Assembly: GCA_024641925.1 (NCBI GenBank)
Contig: JAHECB010000006.1
Coordinates: 1 to 40,925 of the forward strand
Reading direction: 5' to 3'
DNA: 40,925 bases
From: Betaproteobacteria bacterium
GTDB taxonomy: Bacteria; Pseudomonadota; Gammaproteobacteria; Burkholderiales; Burkholderiaceae_C
A program made the position numbers and the translations under genes. This document shows positions 31,567-39,803 of the stretch, piece after piece (position 1 is the stretch's first letter; each line of letters begins with the position of its first letter). Under the pieces are notes generated by a model. That model did no database searches, was not told the origin of the DNA, and worked only from the letters and a program-made list of their open reading frames with translations.

Positions 31567-33074
31567 CACGACCGCTTGAGACCGCCTCCGACGCCGCCGT
31601 GGCCCAGGGCCTGCGGCGCGTTGCCATCGACCCGGTGTCGCGTGTCGAGGGTCACGGCAAGGTCACGATCCTGCTGGACGCCGACAACCACGTACAGCAG
31701 GTGCGGCTGCACATCGTCGAATTCCGCGGCTTCGAGAAGTTCATCGAGGGCCGGCCCTACTGGGAGGTGCCGGTGATGGTGCAGCGGCTGTGCGGCATCT
31801 GCCCGGTGTCGCACCATCTGGCGGCGTCGAAGGCGCTGGACCATGTGGTCGGCGCACAGCCGGTCACGCCATCGGCCGACAAGATCCGCCGGCTGATGCA
31901 CTATGGCCAGGTGATGCAGTCCAATGCGTTGCACTTCTTCCACCTGGCCTCGCCCGACCTGCTGTTTGGCTTCGACTCCGAGCTCACCCGCCGCAACATC
32001 ATGGGTGTGGCTGCCGCCCACCCCGACATTGCCCGCAAGGGCGTGCTGCTGCGCAAGTTCGGTCAGGAGGTGATTCGCGCCACCGCGGGCAAACGCATCC
32101 ACGGCACCGGCTCGGTGCCGGGCGGCATGAACAAGCATGTGAGCCCTGAAGACCGCGACCTGCTGCAGCGCGACGTGACGCAGATGACCGACTGGGCGCA
32201 GGATGCGGTGGACATCGCCAGAAGCCTGCACGCGCAGAACCCGGCGCTGTACGACGGCTTCGGCTACAGCCCCGCGAACATGCTGTCGCTGGTGCGAGCC
32301 GACGGCGCCCTCGACCTCTACGACGGTGTGATCCGGGCCCGTGACCCCGACGGCACGATCCTGTTCGACGGCGCCAACGACCAGGGCTATCTCGAACTGA
32401 TCGAGGAAGACGTCAAGCCCTGGACCTATATGAAGTTCCCTTTCCTGAAGAGCCTGGGCCGCGAGAACGGCTGGTACCGGGTGGGACCGCTGGCGCGGCT
32501 GCAGAACTGCGACTTCATCCCCAGCCCGCTGGCCGAGACGCAGCGGCAGGAATTCCTGGCCTGGGGCAAGGGCGCCCCCATCCACGCCCCGCTGGCCTAC
32601 CACTGGGCCCGGATGATCGAGGTGCTGCACTGCATGGAGGTGATGGCCGAACTGCTGGACGACCCCGATATCCTGCGCGGCGAGCTGATGGCCAGCGGGC
32701 CGCGGCGGCGCAGTGGCGTGGGCGTGATCGAGGCACCGCGCGGCACGCTGATCCATCACTACGAAGTGGGCGACGACGACCTGGTCACGATGTGCAACCT
32801 GATCGTCTCGACCACCCACAACAACCAGGCCATGAACGAAGCCGTGCGCGTGGTCGCGCGCGAGCACCTGGACGGCCGCGAGTTGACCGAGGGCCTGCTC
32901 AACCACATCGAGGTGGCGATCCGCGCCTACGACCCGTGCCTGTCCTGTGCCACCCATGCCCTGGGGCAGATGCCGCTGGACGTGGTCTTGCTGGGGCCCG
33001 AGGGCGAGCCGATCGACCGCATCGTCAGGTCGGCCGAGGGTGAGCTGGTGCAGGGCTGGGACAGCGCGTCATGA
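31563..33074 (+). CDS. hoxH: [NiFe]-hydrogenase large subunit HoxH
   Basis: Catalytic subunit carrying the NiFe(CN)2CO site. The 503-residue protein has the L1 motif RLCGICPVSHH (about 77-87) and the L2 motif DPCLSCATH (about 458-466), which together supply the four Ni/Fe Cys ligands. The entry EGHGKVTILLD and VVEFRGFEKF-like HIVEFRGFEKFIEG match HoxH. The segment after CATH (about 37 residues, starting ALGQMPL) is the peptide expected to be removed by HoxW. A roughly 15-residue extension precedes the conserved VAIDPVSRVEGHG. It follows two tiny coupled frames, and its stop overlaps hoxW (ATGA). Confidence 0.97.
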   Translation: MTRPLETASDAAVAQGLRRVAIDPVSRVEGHGKVTILLDADNHVQQVRLHIVEFRGFEKFIEGRPYWEVPVMVQRLCGICPVSHHLAASKALDHVVGAQPVTPSADKIRRLMHYGQVMQSNALHFFHLASPDLLFGFDSELTRRNIMGVAAAHPDIARKGVLLRKFGQEVIRATAGKRIHGTGSVPGGMNKHVSPEDRDLLQRDVTQMTDWAQDAVDIARSLHAQNPALYDGFGYSPANMLSLVRADGALDLYDGVIRARDPDGTILFDGANDQGYLELIEEDVKPWTYMKFPFLKSLGRENGWYRVGPLARLQNCDFIPSPLAETQRQEFLAWGKGAPIHAPLAYHWARMIEVLHCMEVMAELLDDPDILRGELMASGPRRRSGVGVIEAPRGTLIHHYEVGDDDLVTMCNLIVSTTHNNQAMNEAVRVVAREHLDGRELTEGLLNHIEVAIRAYDPCLSCATHALGQMPLDVVLLGPEGEPIDRIVRSAEGELVQGWDSAS

Positions 33075-33574
33075 ACACAACACCGCCGCTGCTGGTCTTC
33101 GGCTGGGGCAACTTGAGCCGCGGCGACGATGCGCTGGGGCCGCTGTGTCTGCAGCAGTTGCGCGACGCCGGCCTGTGCGCGGAAGTGGTGGAGTTGCTCG
33201 ACGACTATCAGTTGCAGGTGGAGCATGCGCTGGACCTGGTTGGCCGCCAGCGTGTGCTGTTTGTCGACGCCAGCCTGAACGGCCCGGCGCCGTTCGAGGT
33301 GACGCGGGTGCAGGCTGCGCGGGACGCCAGTTTCAGTACCCATGCGATGTCGCCGCAGGCTTTGTTGCGGGTCTATGGTCAGTTGCAGGGTGAACCGCCA
33401 CCCGACTGCACGTTGCTGGCGATCCGCGGCGAGCGATTCGGGCTGGGCGAGCCGCCCAGCGCCGCTGCGCTGACGCATCTGGCGGCGGCCGTGCCCTGGG
33501 CGCTGGCGTGGCTCGCTGGCACCCCGGTCGACGCGCCGATCGAGGCTGCGGTTCAGGCCCCATCCCATGCATGA
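33071..33574 (+). CDS. hoxW: HoxH-specific maturation endopeptidase
   Basis: Cleaves the C-terminal tail of HoxH after nickel insertion. The 167-residue protein begins LLVFGWGNLSRGDDALGP (the HupD/HybD family start, with the acidic Ni-sensing residue). It has LLDDYQLQVEHALDL and VDASLNG in the middle and FSTHAMSPQALL (conserved His). The sequence style matches the HoxW branch rather than HupD. It is located directly after its target gene. Confidence 0.92.
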   Translation: MNTTPPLLVFGWGNLSRGDDALGPLCLQQLRDAGLCAEVVELLDDYQLQVEHALDLVGRQRVLFVDASLNGPAPFEVTRVQAARDASFSTHAMSPQALLRVYGQLQGEPPPDCTLLAIRGERFGLGEPPSAAALTHLAAAVPWALAWLAGTPVDAPIEAAVQAPSHA

Positions 33575-33914
33575 GCTGATCCTGGCCAGCGACATCCTGC
33601 AGATCGTGCAGGCATCGGCAGCGCGTGAGCATTTCCGTCGAGTGGCCACGCTGCGCCTGGAGGCCGGGGCGTTGGCGGGCGTGGAGGTGCCGGCGCTGCG
33701 TTTTGCCCTCGAGGCCCTGCAGCCCGGCACCTGCCTGGACGGCGCCGAGATCCAGATCGACGAGCCGCCGGGCCGCGCCTGGTGTGCCAGCTGCGCGGCC
33801 GAGGTCGAGATCGAGAACCGCATCGACCCGTGCCCGCGCTGTAGCGGCTACCCTGTCAGGCCCACCGGTGGATTGCGCTTGCGCGTGATCGAACTGCTGG
33901 TGCGCAACGATTGA
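33567..33914 (+). CDS. hypA: Nickel metallochaperone HypA
   Basis: Delivers Ni to the large subunit together with HypB. The 115-residue protein has N-terminal MHE (Ni-binding His2/Glu3) and a zinc site with two CxxC pairs, WCASC (about 73) and CPRC (about 91). Size is normal. It overlaps hoxW by 8 bp. The start ATG lies inside the end of hoxW. Confidence 0.95.
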   Translation: MHELILASDILQIVQASAAREHFRRVATLRLEAGALAGVEVPALRFALEALQPGTCLDGAEIQIDEPPGRAWCASCAAEVEIENRIDPCPRCSGYPVRPTGGLRLRVIELLVRND

Positions 33915-33925
33915 AGGACCAGCTG

Positions 33926-34780
33926 ATGTGCGTCATTTGTGGCTGCAGCAACACCGGGACGGCGCCAGTGCAGGGCGCCACGGCCACCACCATGGCAGCA
34001 ACGGGCTCAGGCGCCGACCTGCTTTACGGCGCTGGCCCCAGCCACGCCAGCGTGCCTGGCCTGAGCGCCACGCGCGCCATCCAGATCGAGACCGATGTGC
34101 TGGGTGCCAACCAGCAATTGGCCGATCGCAACCGGGCGCACTTCGCGGCGCATGGCGTCACGGCCTTCAATCTTGTGTCCAGCCCCGGGTCGGGCAAGAC
34201 CACGCTGCTGTGCGCCACCATCGCCGCGCTGCGCACGCAGAGACCGGGTCTGCCGCTGGCCGTGATCGAAGGTGACCAGCAGACTCGCCTGGACGCCGAC
34301 CGCATCCGCGCCGCTGGTGCGGCGTCGATCCAGGTCAACACCGGCCGGGGCTGCCATCTGGACGCGCAGATGGTGGCCGATGCGTTTGCCCGGCTCGACT
34401 TGCACGCGCAGGCTCACAGCCCTGCGCACGACCATGCGCATCCGCACGACCCCGCCGGTGCCCAGGCGCTGCTGTTCATCGAAAACGTCGGCAACCTGGT
34501 CTGCCCGGCGCTGTGGGACCTGGGAGAGGCGGCCAAGGTGGTCGTGTTGTCGGTGACCGAAGGCGACGACAAGCCGCTGAAGTACCCGGACATGTTTGCC
34601 GCCGCACAGCTGATGGTCATCAACAAGATCGACCTGTTGCCACATGTGGACTTCGACGTCGCGCGTTGTGTCGCCATGGCGCGCCGGGTCAACCCCGAGA
34701 TCGAGGTGCTGGAGCTCTCGAGCACGCGGGGCCAGGGCCTGTCGGCGTGGCTGGACTGGTTGCTGAAGCCGCGCGCATGA
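33926..34780 (+). CDS. hypB: HypB GTPase with internal His-rich insert
   Basis: GTPase needed for Ni insertion. The 284-residue protein starts MCVICGCS (high-affinity CxxCGC Ni site), continues through a linker without the usual His-rich stretch, then the G domain: [14 protein letters not shown] (Walker A, about 87-97), [39 protein letters not shown] and NKIDLLPH. Between [15 protein letters not shown] and LLFIENVG is a segment with six His in 15 residues (about 160-174, [15 protein letters not shown]), where other HypB have only a few residues. ATG at 33926 has a good site GAAGGA; an earlier in-frame TTG at 33911 is less likely. Confidence 0.96.
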   Translation: MCVICGCSNTGTAPVQGATATTMAATGSGADLLYGAGPSHASVPGLSATRAIQIETDVLGANQQLADRNRAHFAAHGVTAFNLVSSPGSGKTTLLCATIAALRTQRPGLPLAVIEGDQQTRLDADRIRAAGAASIQVNTGRGCHLDAQMVADAFARLDLHAQAHSPAHDHAHPHDPAGAQALLFIENVGNLVCPALWDLGEAAKVVVLSVTEGDDKPLKYPDMFAAAQLMVINKIDLLPHVDFDVARCVAMARRVNPEIEVLELSSTRGQGLSAWLDWLLKPRA

Positions 34781-35952
34781 ACCCGCTGGCCCACACCGCC
34801 CACCTGCCGCGCGCTGCGCCTGCGCGGGTGCTGGCCTGCGGGGCGCACCTGAAAAACCGCGCCTGCCTGATCGAAGGCCGGCGGGTGCATTGGTCGGCAG
34901 CCCACGGTGACCTGGACGACCCCGGCAGCCGCCAGGCCCTGCTGCAGTCGGTGGACTTGCTGCTGGCCCGCGCCGGCGGCCCGGTGCAGGCCTGGGCCCA
35001 TGACCTGCACCCCGACTTCTTCAGCACGCAGCTTGCCCTGCAGCGGGCGCAGCAGCTGGGCGTGCCGGCCCTGAGCGTGCAGCACCACCACGCGCACATC
35101 GCCGTGGTGCTGGCCGAACATGGCCTGGCCGGCCCGGTGATCGGCCTGGCGCTGGACGGCATGGGCCTGGGCACCGACGGCCTGGCCTGGGGCGGCGAGG
35201 TGCTGCGCGTGGGCGACGGGGCCGGCGCACAACACTGGCAGCGTCTGGATCACCTGCCGCCATTGGCGCAGCCCGGTGGTGACAAGGCCGCGCGCGAGCC
35301 CTGGCGATTGGCTGCTGCGGTGCTGTTTGCGCTGCAGCGCGGCGATGAGATCGAAGCCCGCTTTGCCCCCGTGGTGGGTGCGCCGGCCGCGCAGCTGCTG
35401 CACCGCATGCTGCAGCAGGGCCTGAACTGCCCGCTCAGCAGCAGCGCCGGGCGCTGGTTCGACGCGGCGGCAGGTGCATTGGGACTGTGCGTGCGGCAAG
35501 CACACGAGGTCGAGGCGGCGACGGCGCTGGAAGCCCTGGCCAACGATTGGTTGACCACGCATCCCGGATGGATCGCCGTCCCGGGCTCGCTGGCGCTTTA
35601 CCCGCTGGTCGGTGCGCTACTGGCCATGCCCGCACAAGGTGGCGACGCGGTGGCGCGTGGTGCGGCCTGGTTCCATGGGGCGCTGGCTGCCGGGTTGGTG
35701 CAGCGGGTCGAGGTGGCCGCGGCCGCACAGCGTACGCGGCAGGTGGTGCTGGCCGGCGGCTGCATGGCCAACCGCGTGTTGCGTGGCTTGCTGCTCACCG
35801 GGCTGCAGCGCGCAGGGCTCGAGGCGTTTGAACCGCAGGCTGCCGGTTGCGGCGATGCGGGACTGGCCCTGGGCCAGGCCTGGGTGGCCGCCTGCCGTTT
35901 ATCGGCCCAAGGGCTGGCGCATGCCATGCCCGAAATTGCAGGCGTGCACTGA
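34777..35952 (+). CDS. hypF: Short HypF (Kae1-like carbamoyltransferase domain only)
   Basis: Transfers the carbamoyl group to HypE for CN ligand synthesis. The 391-residue protein covers only the C-terminal Kae1-like half of Hyp[14 protein letters not shown] (about 75), [15 protein letters not shown] (about 98, metal His), [17 protein letters not shown] and [16 protein letters not shown] (about 318). The acylphosphatase, zinc-finger and YrdC-type domains of full HypF (about 750 residues) are absent. A similarly short HypF1 is known in Ralstonia eutropha, so truncation does not imply loss of function. ATGA overlap with hypB. Confidence 0.92.
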   Translation: MNPLAHTAHLPRAAPARVLACGAHLKNRACLIEGRRVHWSAAHGDLDDPGSRQALLQSVDLLLARAGGPVQAWAHDLHPDFFSTQLALQRAQQLGVPALSVQHHHAHIAVVLAEHGLAGPVIGLALDGMGLGTDGLAWGGEVLRVGDGAGAQHWQRLDHLPPLAQPGGDKAAREPWRLAAAVLFALQRGDEIEARFAPVVGAPAAQLLHRMLQQGLNCPLSSSAGRWFDAAAGALGLCVRQAHEVEAATALEALANDWLTTHPGWIAVPGSLALYPLVGALLAMPAQGGDAVARGAAWFHGALAAGLVQRVEVAAAAQRTRQVVLAGGCMANRVLRGLLLTGLQRAGLEAFEPQAAGCGDAGLALGQAWVAACRLSAQGLAHAMPEIAGVH

Positions 35953-35954
35953 CC

Positions 35955-36200
35955 ATGTGCCTGGCCCTGCCTGCCCGTGTGATCGCCTTGCTGGACAACG
36001 AGCAGGCCCTGGTCGACCTGGGCGGTGTGCGCAAGCAGATCTCGGTGGCGCTGGTGACCGAGGCGCAGGTGGGCGACTACGTGGTCGTGCATGTGGGCCA
36101 CGCGCTGGCGGTGCTCGACGAAGCCGAAGCGCTGGCCACGCTGGCTTTGTTTGCCGAACTGGCACGCAGCAGCAGCGCGTCGGGCGCGTCCGGCGCATGA
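35955..36200 (+). CDS. hypC: Hydrogenase maturation chaperone HypC
   Basis: Small HypD partner that carries the Fe(CN)2CO unit to the large subunit. The 81-residue protein starts MCLALPARVIALLD, with the essential Cys2. It continues with an OB-fold pattern (ALVDLGGVRKQISVALV, then VGDYVVVHVGHALAVLDEAEA) as in the family. It lies 2 bp after hypF, and its end overlaps hypD (ATGA). Confidence 0.95.
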   Translation: MCLALPARVIALLDNEQALVDLGGVRKQISVALVTEAQVGDYVVVHVGHALAVLDEAEALATLALFAELARSSSASGASGA

Positions 36201-37420
36201 AGTACGTCACCGAATTTCGCGACGCGGCGCTGGCCCACAACCTGGCGGCCAGCCTGCAGGCCGAGGTGGACCCGGCGCGCCATTACAGCTTCATGGAATT
36301 CTGTGGCGGCCACACGCACGCGCTGGCGCGCTACGGCGTGGTCGACCTGCTGCCAACCCAGGTGCGCATGATCCACGGCCCCGGCTGCCCCGTGTGCGTG
36401 CTGCCGATCGGGCGCATCGACATGGCCATCGAACTGGCGCTGGTGCGCGGTGTGATGCTGTGCACTTATGGCGATGTGATGCGGGTGCCGGCCTCTGCCG
36501 TGACCGATCGAACCCCAGCGGGCGAGCGTGTCGATGCCGATGCCGCCACGCCTGCGCGGCCGTCGGGCAACACGGCGGTTGTCGGCCTGTCGCTGCAACG
36601 CGCCAAGGCCCGTGGCGCCGATGTGCGCATGGTCTATTCGCCGGCTGACGCGCTGCAACTGGCGCGCGACCACCCGGGGCGCGAGGTGGTGTTCCTGGCC
36701 ATCGGTTTCGAGACCACCACACCGCCCAGCGCCCTGACGATCCGCCAGGCTGCGCGCGAAGGCCTGAAGAACTTCAGCGTGCTGTGCTGTCACGTGCTCA
36801 CGCCGGCCGCCATCACCCACATCCTGCGGTCGCCCGAGGTGGCGCGATATGGCAGCTTGCCGCTGGACGGTTTTGTCGGCCCGGCGCACGTCAGCATCGT
36901 CATCGGGTCGGCACCGTACGAACCCTTTGCCAGCGCCTATCGCAAGCCGGTGGTGATCTCAGGTTTCGAGCCGCTGGACCTGATGCAGTCCATCCTGATG
37001 CTGGTGCGCCAGGTCAACGAAGGCCGGGCCGAGGTCGAGAACCAGTTCACCCGCGCCGTCAACCGCGAGGGCAACCGCGCCGCGCAGGCGGTCACGGCCG
37101 AGGTTTTCGAACGGCGCGACAGCTTTGAATGGCGCGGCCTGGGGGAGGTGCGCGACAGCGCCCTGCAGATCCGACCGGCCTTTGCCGCGTTCGACGCCGA
37201 GCGCCGCTTTGCGCTGCACTACCGCGCGGTGCCCGACCACAAGCAGTGCGACTGCGGCGCCATCCTGCGCGGTGTCAAGCGCCCCACCGACTGCAAGCTT
37301 TTCGCCACCGTGTGCACGCCCGACAACCCGATGGGATCGTGCATGGTGTCCAGCGAAGGCTCGTGCGCAGCGCACTACACCTATGGCCGCTGGCGTGACA
37401 GCGTGCCGGCCGCTTCATGA
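36197..37420 (+). CDS. hypD: Hydrogenase maturation protein HypD
   Basis: Scaffold for assembly of the Fe(CN)2CO group, with a [4Fe-4S] cluster. The 407-residue protein has the motifs MEFCGGHTHALARYG (about 35-49), HGPGCPVCVLP (about 63-73), AIGFETTTPPSAL, GFEPLDLMQSI, and the cluster region CDCGAILRGVKRPTDCKLF with MGSCMVSSEGSCAAHY (C-terminal). Length is slightly above the 370-390 norm, with extra Ala/Pro residues at about 105-130. Confidence 0.96.
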   Translation: MKYVTEFRDAALAHNLAASLQAEVDPARHYSFMEFCGGHTHALARYGVVDLLPTQVRMIHGPGCPVCVLPIGRIDMAIELALVRGVMLCTYGDVMRVPASAVTDRTPAGERVDADAATPARPSGNTAVVGLSLQRAKARGADVRMVYSPADALQLARDHPGREVVFLAIGFETTTPPSALTIRQAAREGLKNFSVLCCHVLTPAAITHILRSPEVARYGSLPLDGFVGPAHVSIVIGSAPYEPFASAYRKPVVISGFEPLDLMQSILMLVRQVNEGRAEVENQFTRAVNREGNRAAQAVTAEVFERRDSFEWRGLGEVRDSALQIRPAFAAFDAERRFALHYRAVPDHKQCDCGAILRGVKRPTDCKLFATVCTPDNPMGSCMVSSEGSCAAHYTYGRWRDSVPAAS

Positions 37421-38484
37421 GCCCGCCGGTCCGCGCCAAGGGCGCTTACCTTTGTCCCCTGGACTTCAAGCGCGGCTGCATCGACATGAACCATGGCGGT
37501 GGTGGCCGCCTGGGCAAGCAGCTGGTCGATGAGTTGTTCGCGCCGGCCTTCGACAACCCCTACCTGCAGCAAGGCAACGACGGCGCGCTGCTGCCAGTGC
37601 CGGCAGGCCAGCGGTTGGTGATGGCCACCGACGGCCACGTCATCTCGCCACTGTTTTTTCCGGGTGGCGACATTGGCAGTCTGTCGGTGCATGGCACGGT
37701 CAACGACGTGGCCATGCTGGGCGCCATACCGCTGTACCTGAGCGCGAGTTTCATCCTCGAAGAAGGCCTGCCGCTGGCGCAGCTGCAGCGCATCGTGCGG
37801 TCCATGGCGGCCGCGTCGCATGCCTGCGGCGTACCCGTGGTCACCGGCGACACCAAGGTGGTGGAGCGCGGCAAAGGTGATGGTGTGTTCATCTGCACCA
37901 CCGGCCTGGGGGTGCTGCCGCCTGAACGCGAGATCGGCGGTGCGCGGGCCCGGCCGGGCGACTTGATCCTGCTGTCGGGCAGCATCGGCGAGCATGGGGT
38001 GGCGGTGATGTCGCAGCGCCAGTCGCTGCAGTTCGAGACCACCACCCTGTCCGACAGCGCCGCCCTGCACACCCTGGTGGCCGCCATGCTGGCGGCAGCG
38101 CCCGAAGGTGCGGTGCATGTGCTGCGCGATCCTACACGCGGCGGGCTGGCCACGGCTCTGAACGAGATCGCGCAGCAGTCGGCGGTGGGCATGCACCTGC
38201 AGGAGGTGGCCATACCGGTACTGCCGCAGGTGGCCGGCGCCTGCGAACTGCTGGGGCTGGACCCGCTGTACGTGGCCAACGAAGGCAAGCTGGTGGCCAT
38301 CGTGGCACCCGAGGCTGCGCCGGCGGTGCTGGCGGCGATGCAGGCCCATGCCCAGGGCCGCCAGGCGGCGGTGATCGGTCAGGTGGTCGACGATCCGAAC
38401 GGCTTTGTGCAGATGACCACGGCCTTTGGCGGCCGTCGGGTGGTCGACTGGCTCAGCGGCGAGCCGCTGCCGCGCATCTGCTGA
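37417..38484 (+). CDS. hypE: Hydrogenase maturation protein HypE
   Basis: Dehydrates the carbamoyl group carried on its C-terminal Cys to give the cyanide ligand. The 355-residue protein belongs to the PurM/AIR-synthase fold family. Visible are MNHGGGGRLGKQLVDELF, GDIGSLSVHGTVNDVAMLGA, VTGDTKVVERGKGDGVFI, DPTRGGLATALNEIA and the essential C terminus ending PRIC. ATGA overlap with hypD. It is the last gene of the operon seen; hypX is not present. Confidence 0.96.
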   Translation: MSPPVRAKGAYLCPLDFKRGCIDMNHGGGGRLGKQLVDELFAPAFDNPYLQQGNDGALLPVPAGQRLVMATDGHVISPLFFPGGDIGSLSVHGTVNDVAMLGAIPLYLSASFILEEGLPLAQLQRIVRSMAAASHACGVPVVTGDTKVVERGKGDGVFICTTGLGVLPPEREIGGARARPGDLILLSGSIGEHGVAVMSQRQSLQFETTTLSDSAALHTLVAAMLAAAPEGAVHVLRDPTRGGLATALNEIAQQSAVGMHLQEVAIPVLPQVAGACELLGLDPLYVANEGKLVAIVAPEAAPAVLAAMQAHAQGRQAAVIGQVVDDPNGFVQMTTAFGGRRVVDWLSGEPLPRIC

Positions 38485-38513
38485 GTGCTGTTTCGAAAAT
38501 GGTTCGCCGAGGC

Positions 38514-38535
38514 CCACTGGCAACAGCGCCAGTGG
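38514..38535. terminator. Candidate hairpin terminator after hypE
   Basis: CCACTGGC-AACAGC-GCCAGTGG, an 8-bp perfect stem with a 6-base loop, 30 bp after the hypE stop and in the gap between convergent genes. There is no T-run, so it may act as a transcript end-stabiliser or a bidirectional, Rho-assisted stop. Confidence 0.45.
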
Positions 38536-38598
38536 CCGCGACCGGCGCCGGTTCATGCGCCAGGCTGTCGCGACACCAGTTGATCCTGGCCTGGCCCA

Positions 38599-39792
38599 TC
38601 ACCGACGTCGGCCGGTAACCGCAAACGGCGCCGCCAGCGGCTCGCCGATGAACAGCGACTGCTGCGGCCAGGCCACGCTCTTCCAGTAGGCCTCCAGCGC
38701 CGTGGCGCCTTGCAGGTAGTGCAGCAACAGCAGCTGCGGGTGTGGAAATTTCTGCAAGTGGTTGCAGGGCTCGCTGACCGTGCCGTGGCTGGCGGTGGCG
38801 CCGGAAGCAATCCAGTCCAGCGCGGTGCTGTGGTTGTGCTGACCGTTCAGTGCGCCACCCACGGAGGTCAGGTGATCGCCCAGACCGCCGGGCACCCAGT
38901 CAGGCCGCTGGCTGAAGTCCACCCGCACAGCGCCGATGGTCACCAGCAGCACACGCGGGGTGGTGGCCAGCGCCGAAGCGGGTTCAACCTGCACCCACAC
39001 GCCGCCCGCCGTGCCGGGCACTGGGCCCGGCGGCGGATACAGAACGGTGCGCACGCGGCGCGCCGTGTCGCTGGTGAGCAGCTGCAGCACGTTGACCGGC
39101 GCGTGCCGATGCCTTGCCAGCGTGCCGTCGGCGCGCACGCCGCGGGCGATCAAGGCTTTCGCCTGGCCGATGTCGGGCGCAGCCAGCAACATCGCGGGCC
39201 GCAGGCCCAAGTCGGTGTAGGGACGCCCGGTGGCCGTGTTGAAGTAGGGCGATGGACGTGACGCGCTGCAGCCATGCTTGCAGAGTTCAAGGTCAAGGCC
39301 CAGCGCCAGTGCGCCGGTGATGCTGTTGCAGGACACCGCATAGGGTGCCTTCCAGGCCAGCGCCAGCGCTTGGGTCGAGGGCCCGAAATGGTCGTTGATC
39401 TGGTCGCGCAACAGCTCAAACGCCGCTGGCGTCAGGGCCGATGTGACGGGGAGCACCACACGCAGCACCTGGCCGGGTTTCAGGCGACGTCGTCGGATGT
39501 ATTCCCGGCCCACGGCCACCGAATAGGGGTCGGCGGTGTTGATGACCAGGCCGATGTCGGTGGCCTGCAGCCGGCCCCTGGCGCTGGGCACGCGTGTCCA
39601 GGCGGGTTCGGGTGTGCTGGGCTGCAGGATCAAGCCTGGAATGGGCTTGAAGGCCGGGGCCGGCGCGCTGGCTGCCTGCGCTTGTGCAATCGCCGGGGAC
39701 AGCCACAACAGCGCACAGGCCAAACCCCGTGCCAGGCCCGGGCCCAGGGCCGCGGTGTGCACGGCAAGCGGGGGGCATACGCGCCGTTGCAC
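38599..39792 (-). CDS. Exported TIGR03790-family protein
   Basis: A 397-residue protein with an N-terminal signal peptide (GLACALLWLSPAIAQAQA, within the first 45 residues). The family pattern is visible: IGLVINTADPYSVAVGREYIRRR, ALAWKAPYAVSCNSITGAL, the late ASGATASHGTVSEPCNHLQKFPHPQL and ALEAYWKSVAWPQQSLFIGEPLA (read in part). Function unknown. The start is uncertain: GTG at 39792 or a later GTG 10 codons on; neither has a strong ribosome site. It follows the dadA gene by 11 bp. Confidence 0.87.
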   Translation of the reverse strand: MQRRVCPPLAVHTAALGPGLARGLACALLWLSPAIAQAQAASAPAPAFKPIPGLILQPSTPEPAWTRVPSARGRLQATDIGLVINTADPYSVAVGREYIRRRRLKPGQVLRVVLPVTSALTPAAFELLRDQINDHFGPSTQALALAWKAPYAVSCNSITGALALGLDLELCKHGCSASRPSPYFNTATGRPYTDLGLRPAMLLAAPDIGQAKALIARGVRADGTLARHRHAPVNVLQLLTSDTARRVRTVLYPPPGPVPGTAGGVWVQVEPASALATTPRVLLVTIGAVRVDFSQRPDWVPGGLGDHLTSVGGALNGQHNHSTALDWIASGATASHGTVSEPCNHLQKFPHPQLLLLHYLQGATALEAYWKSVAWPQQSLFIGEPLAAPFAVTGRRR

Positions 39793-39803
39793 CCGGGGTT
39801 CAG

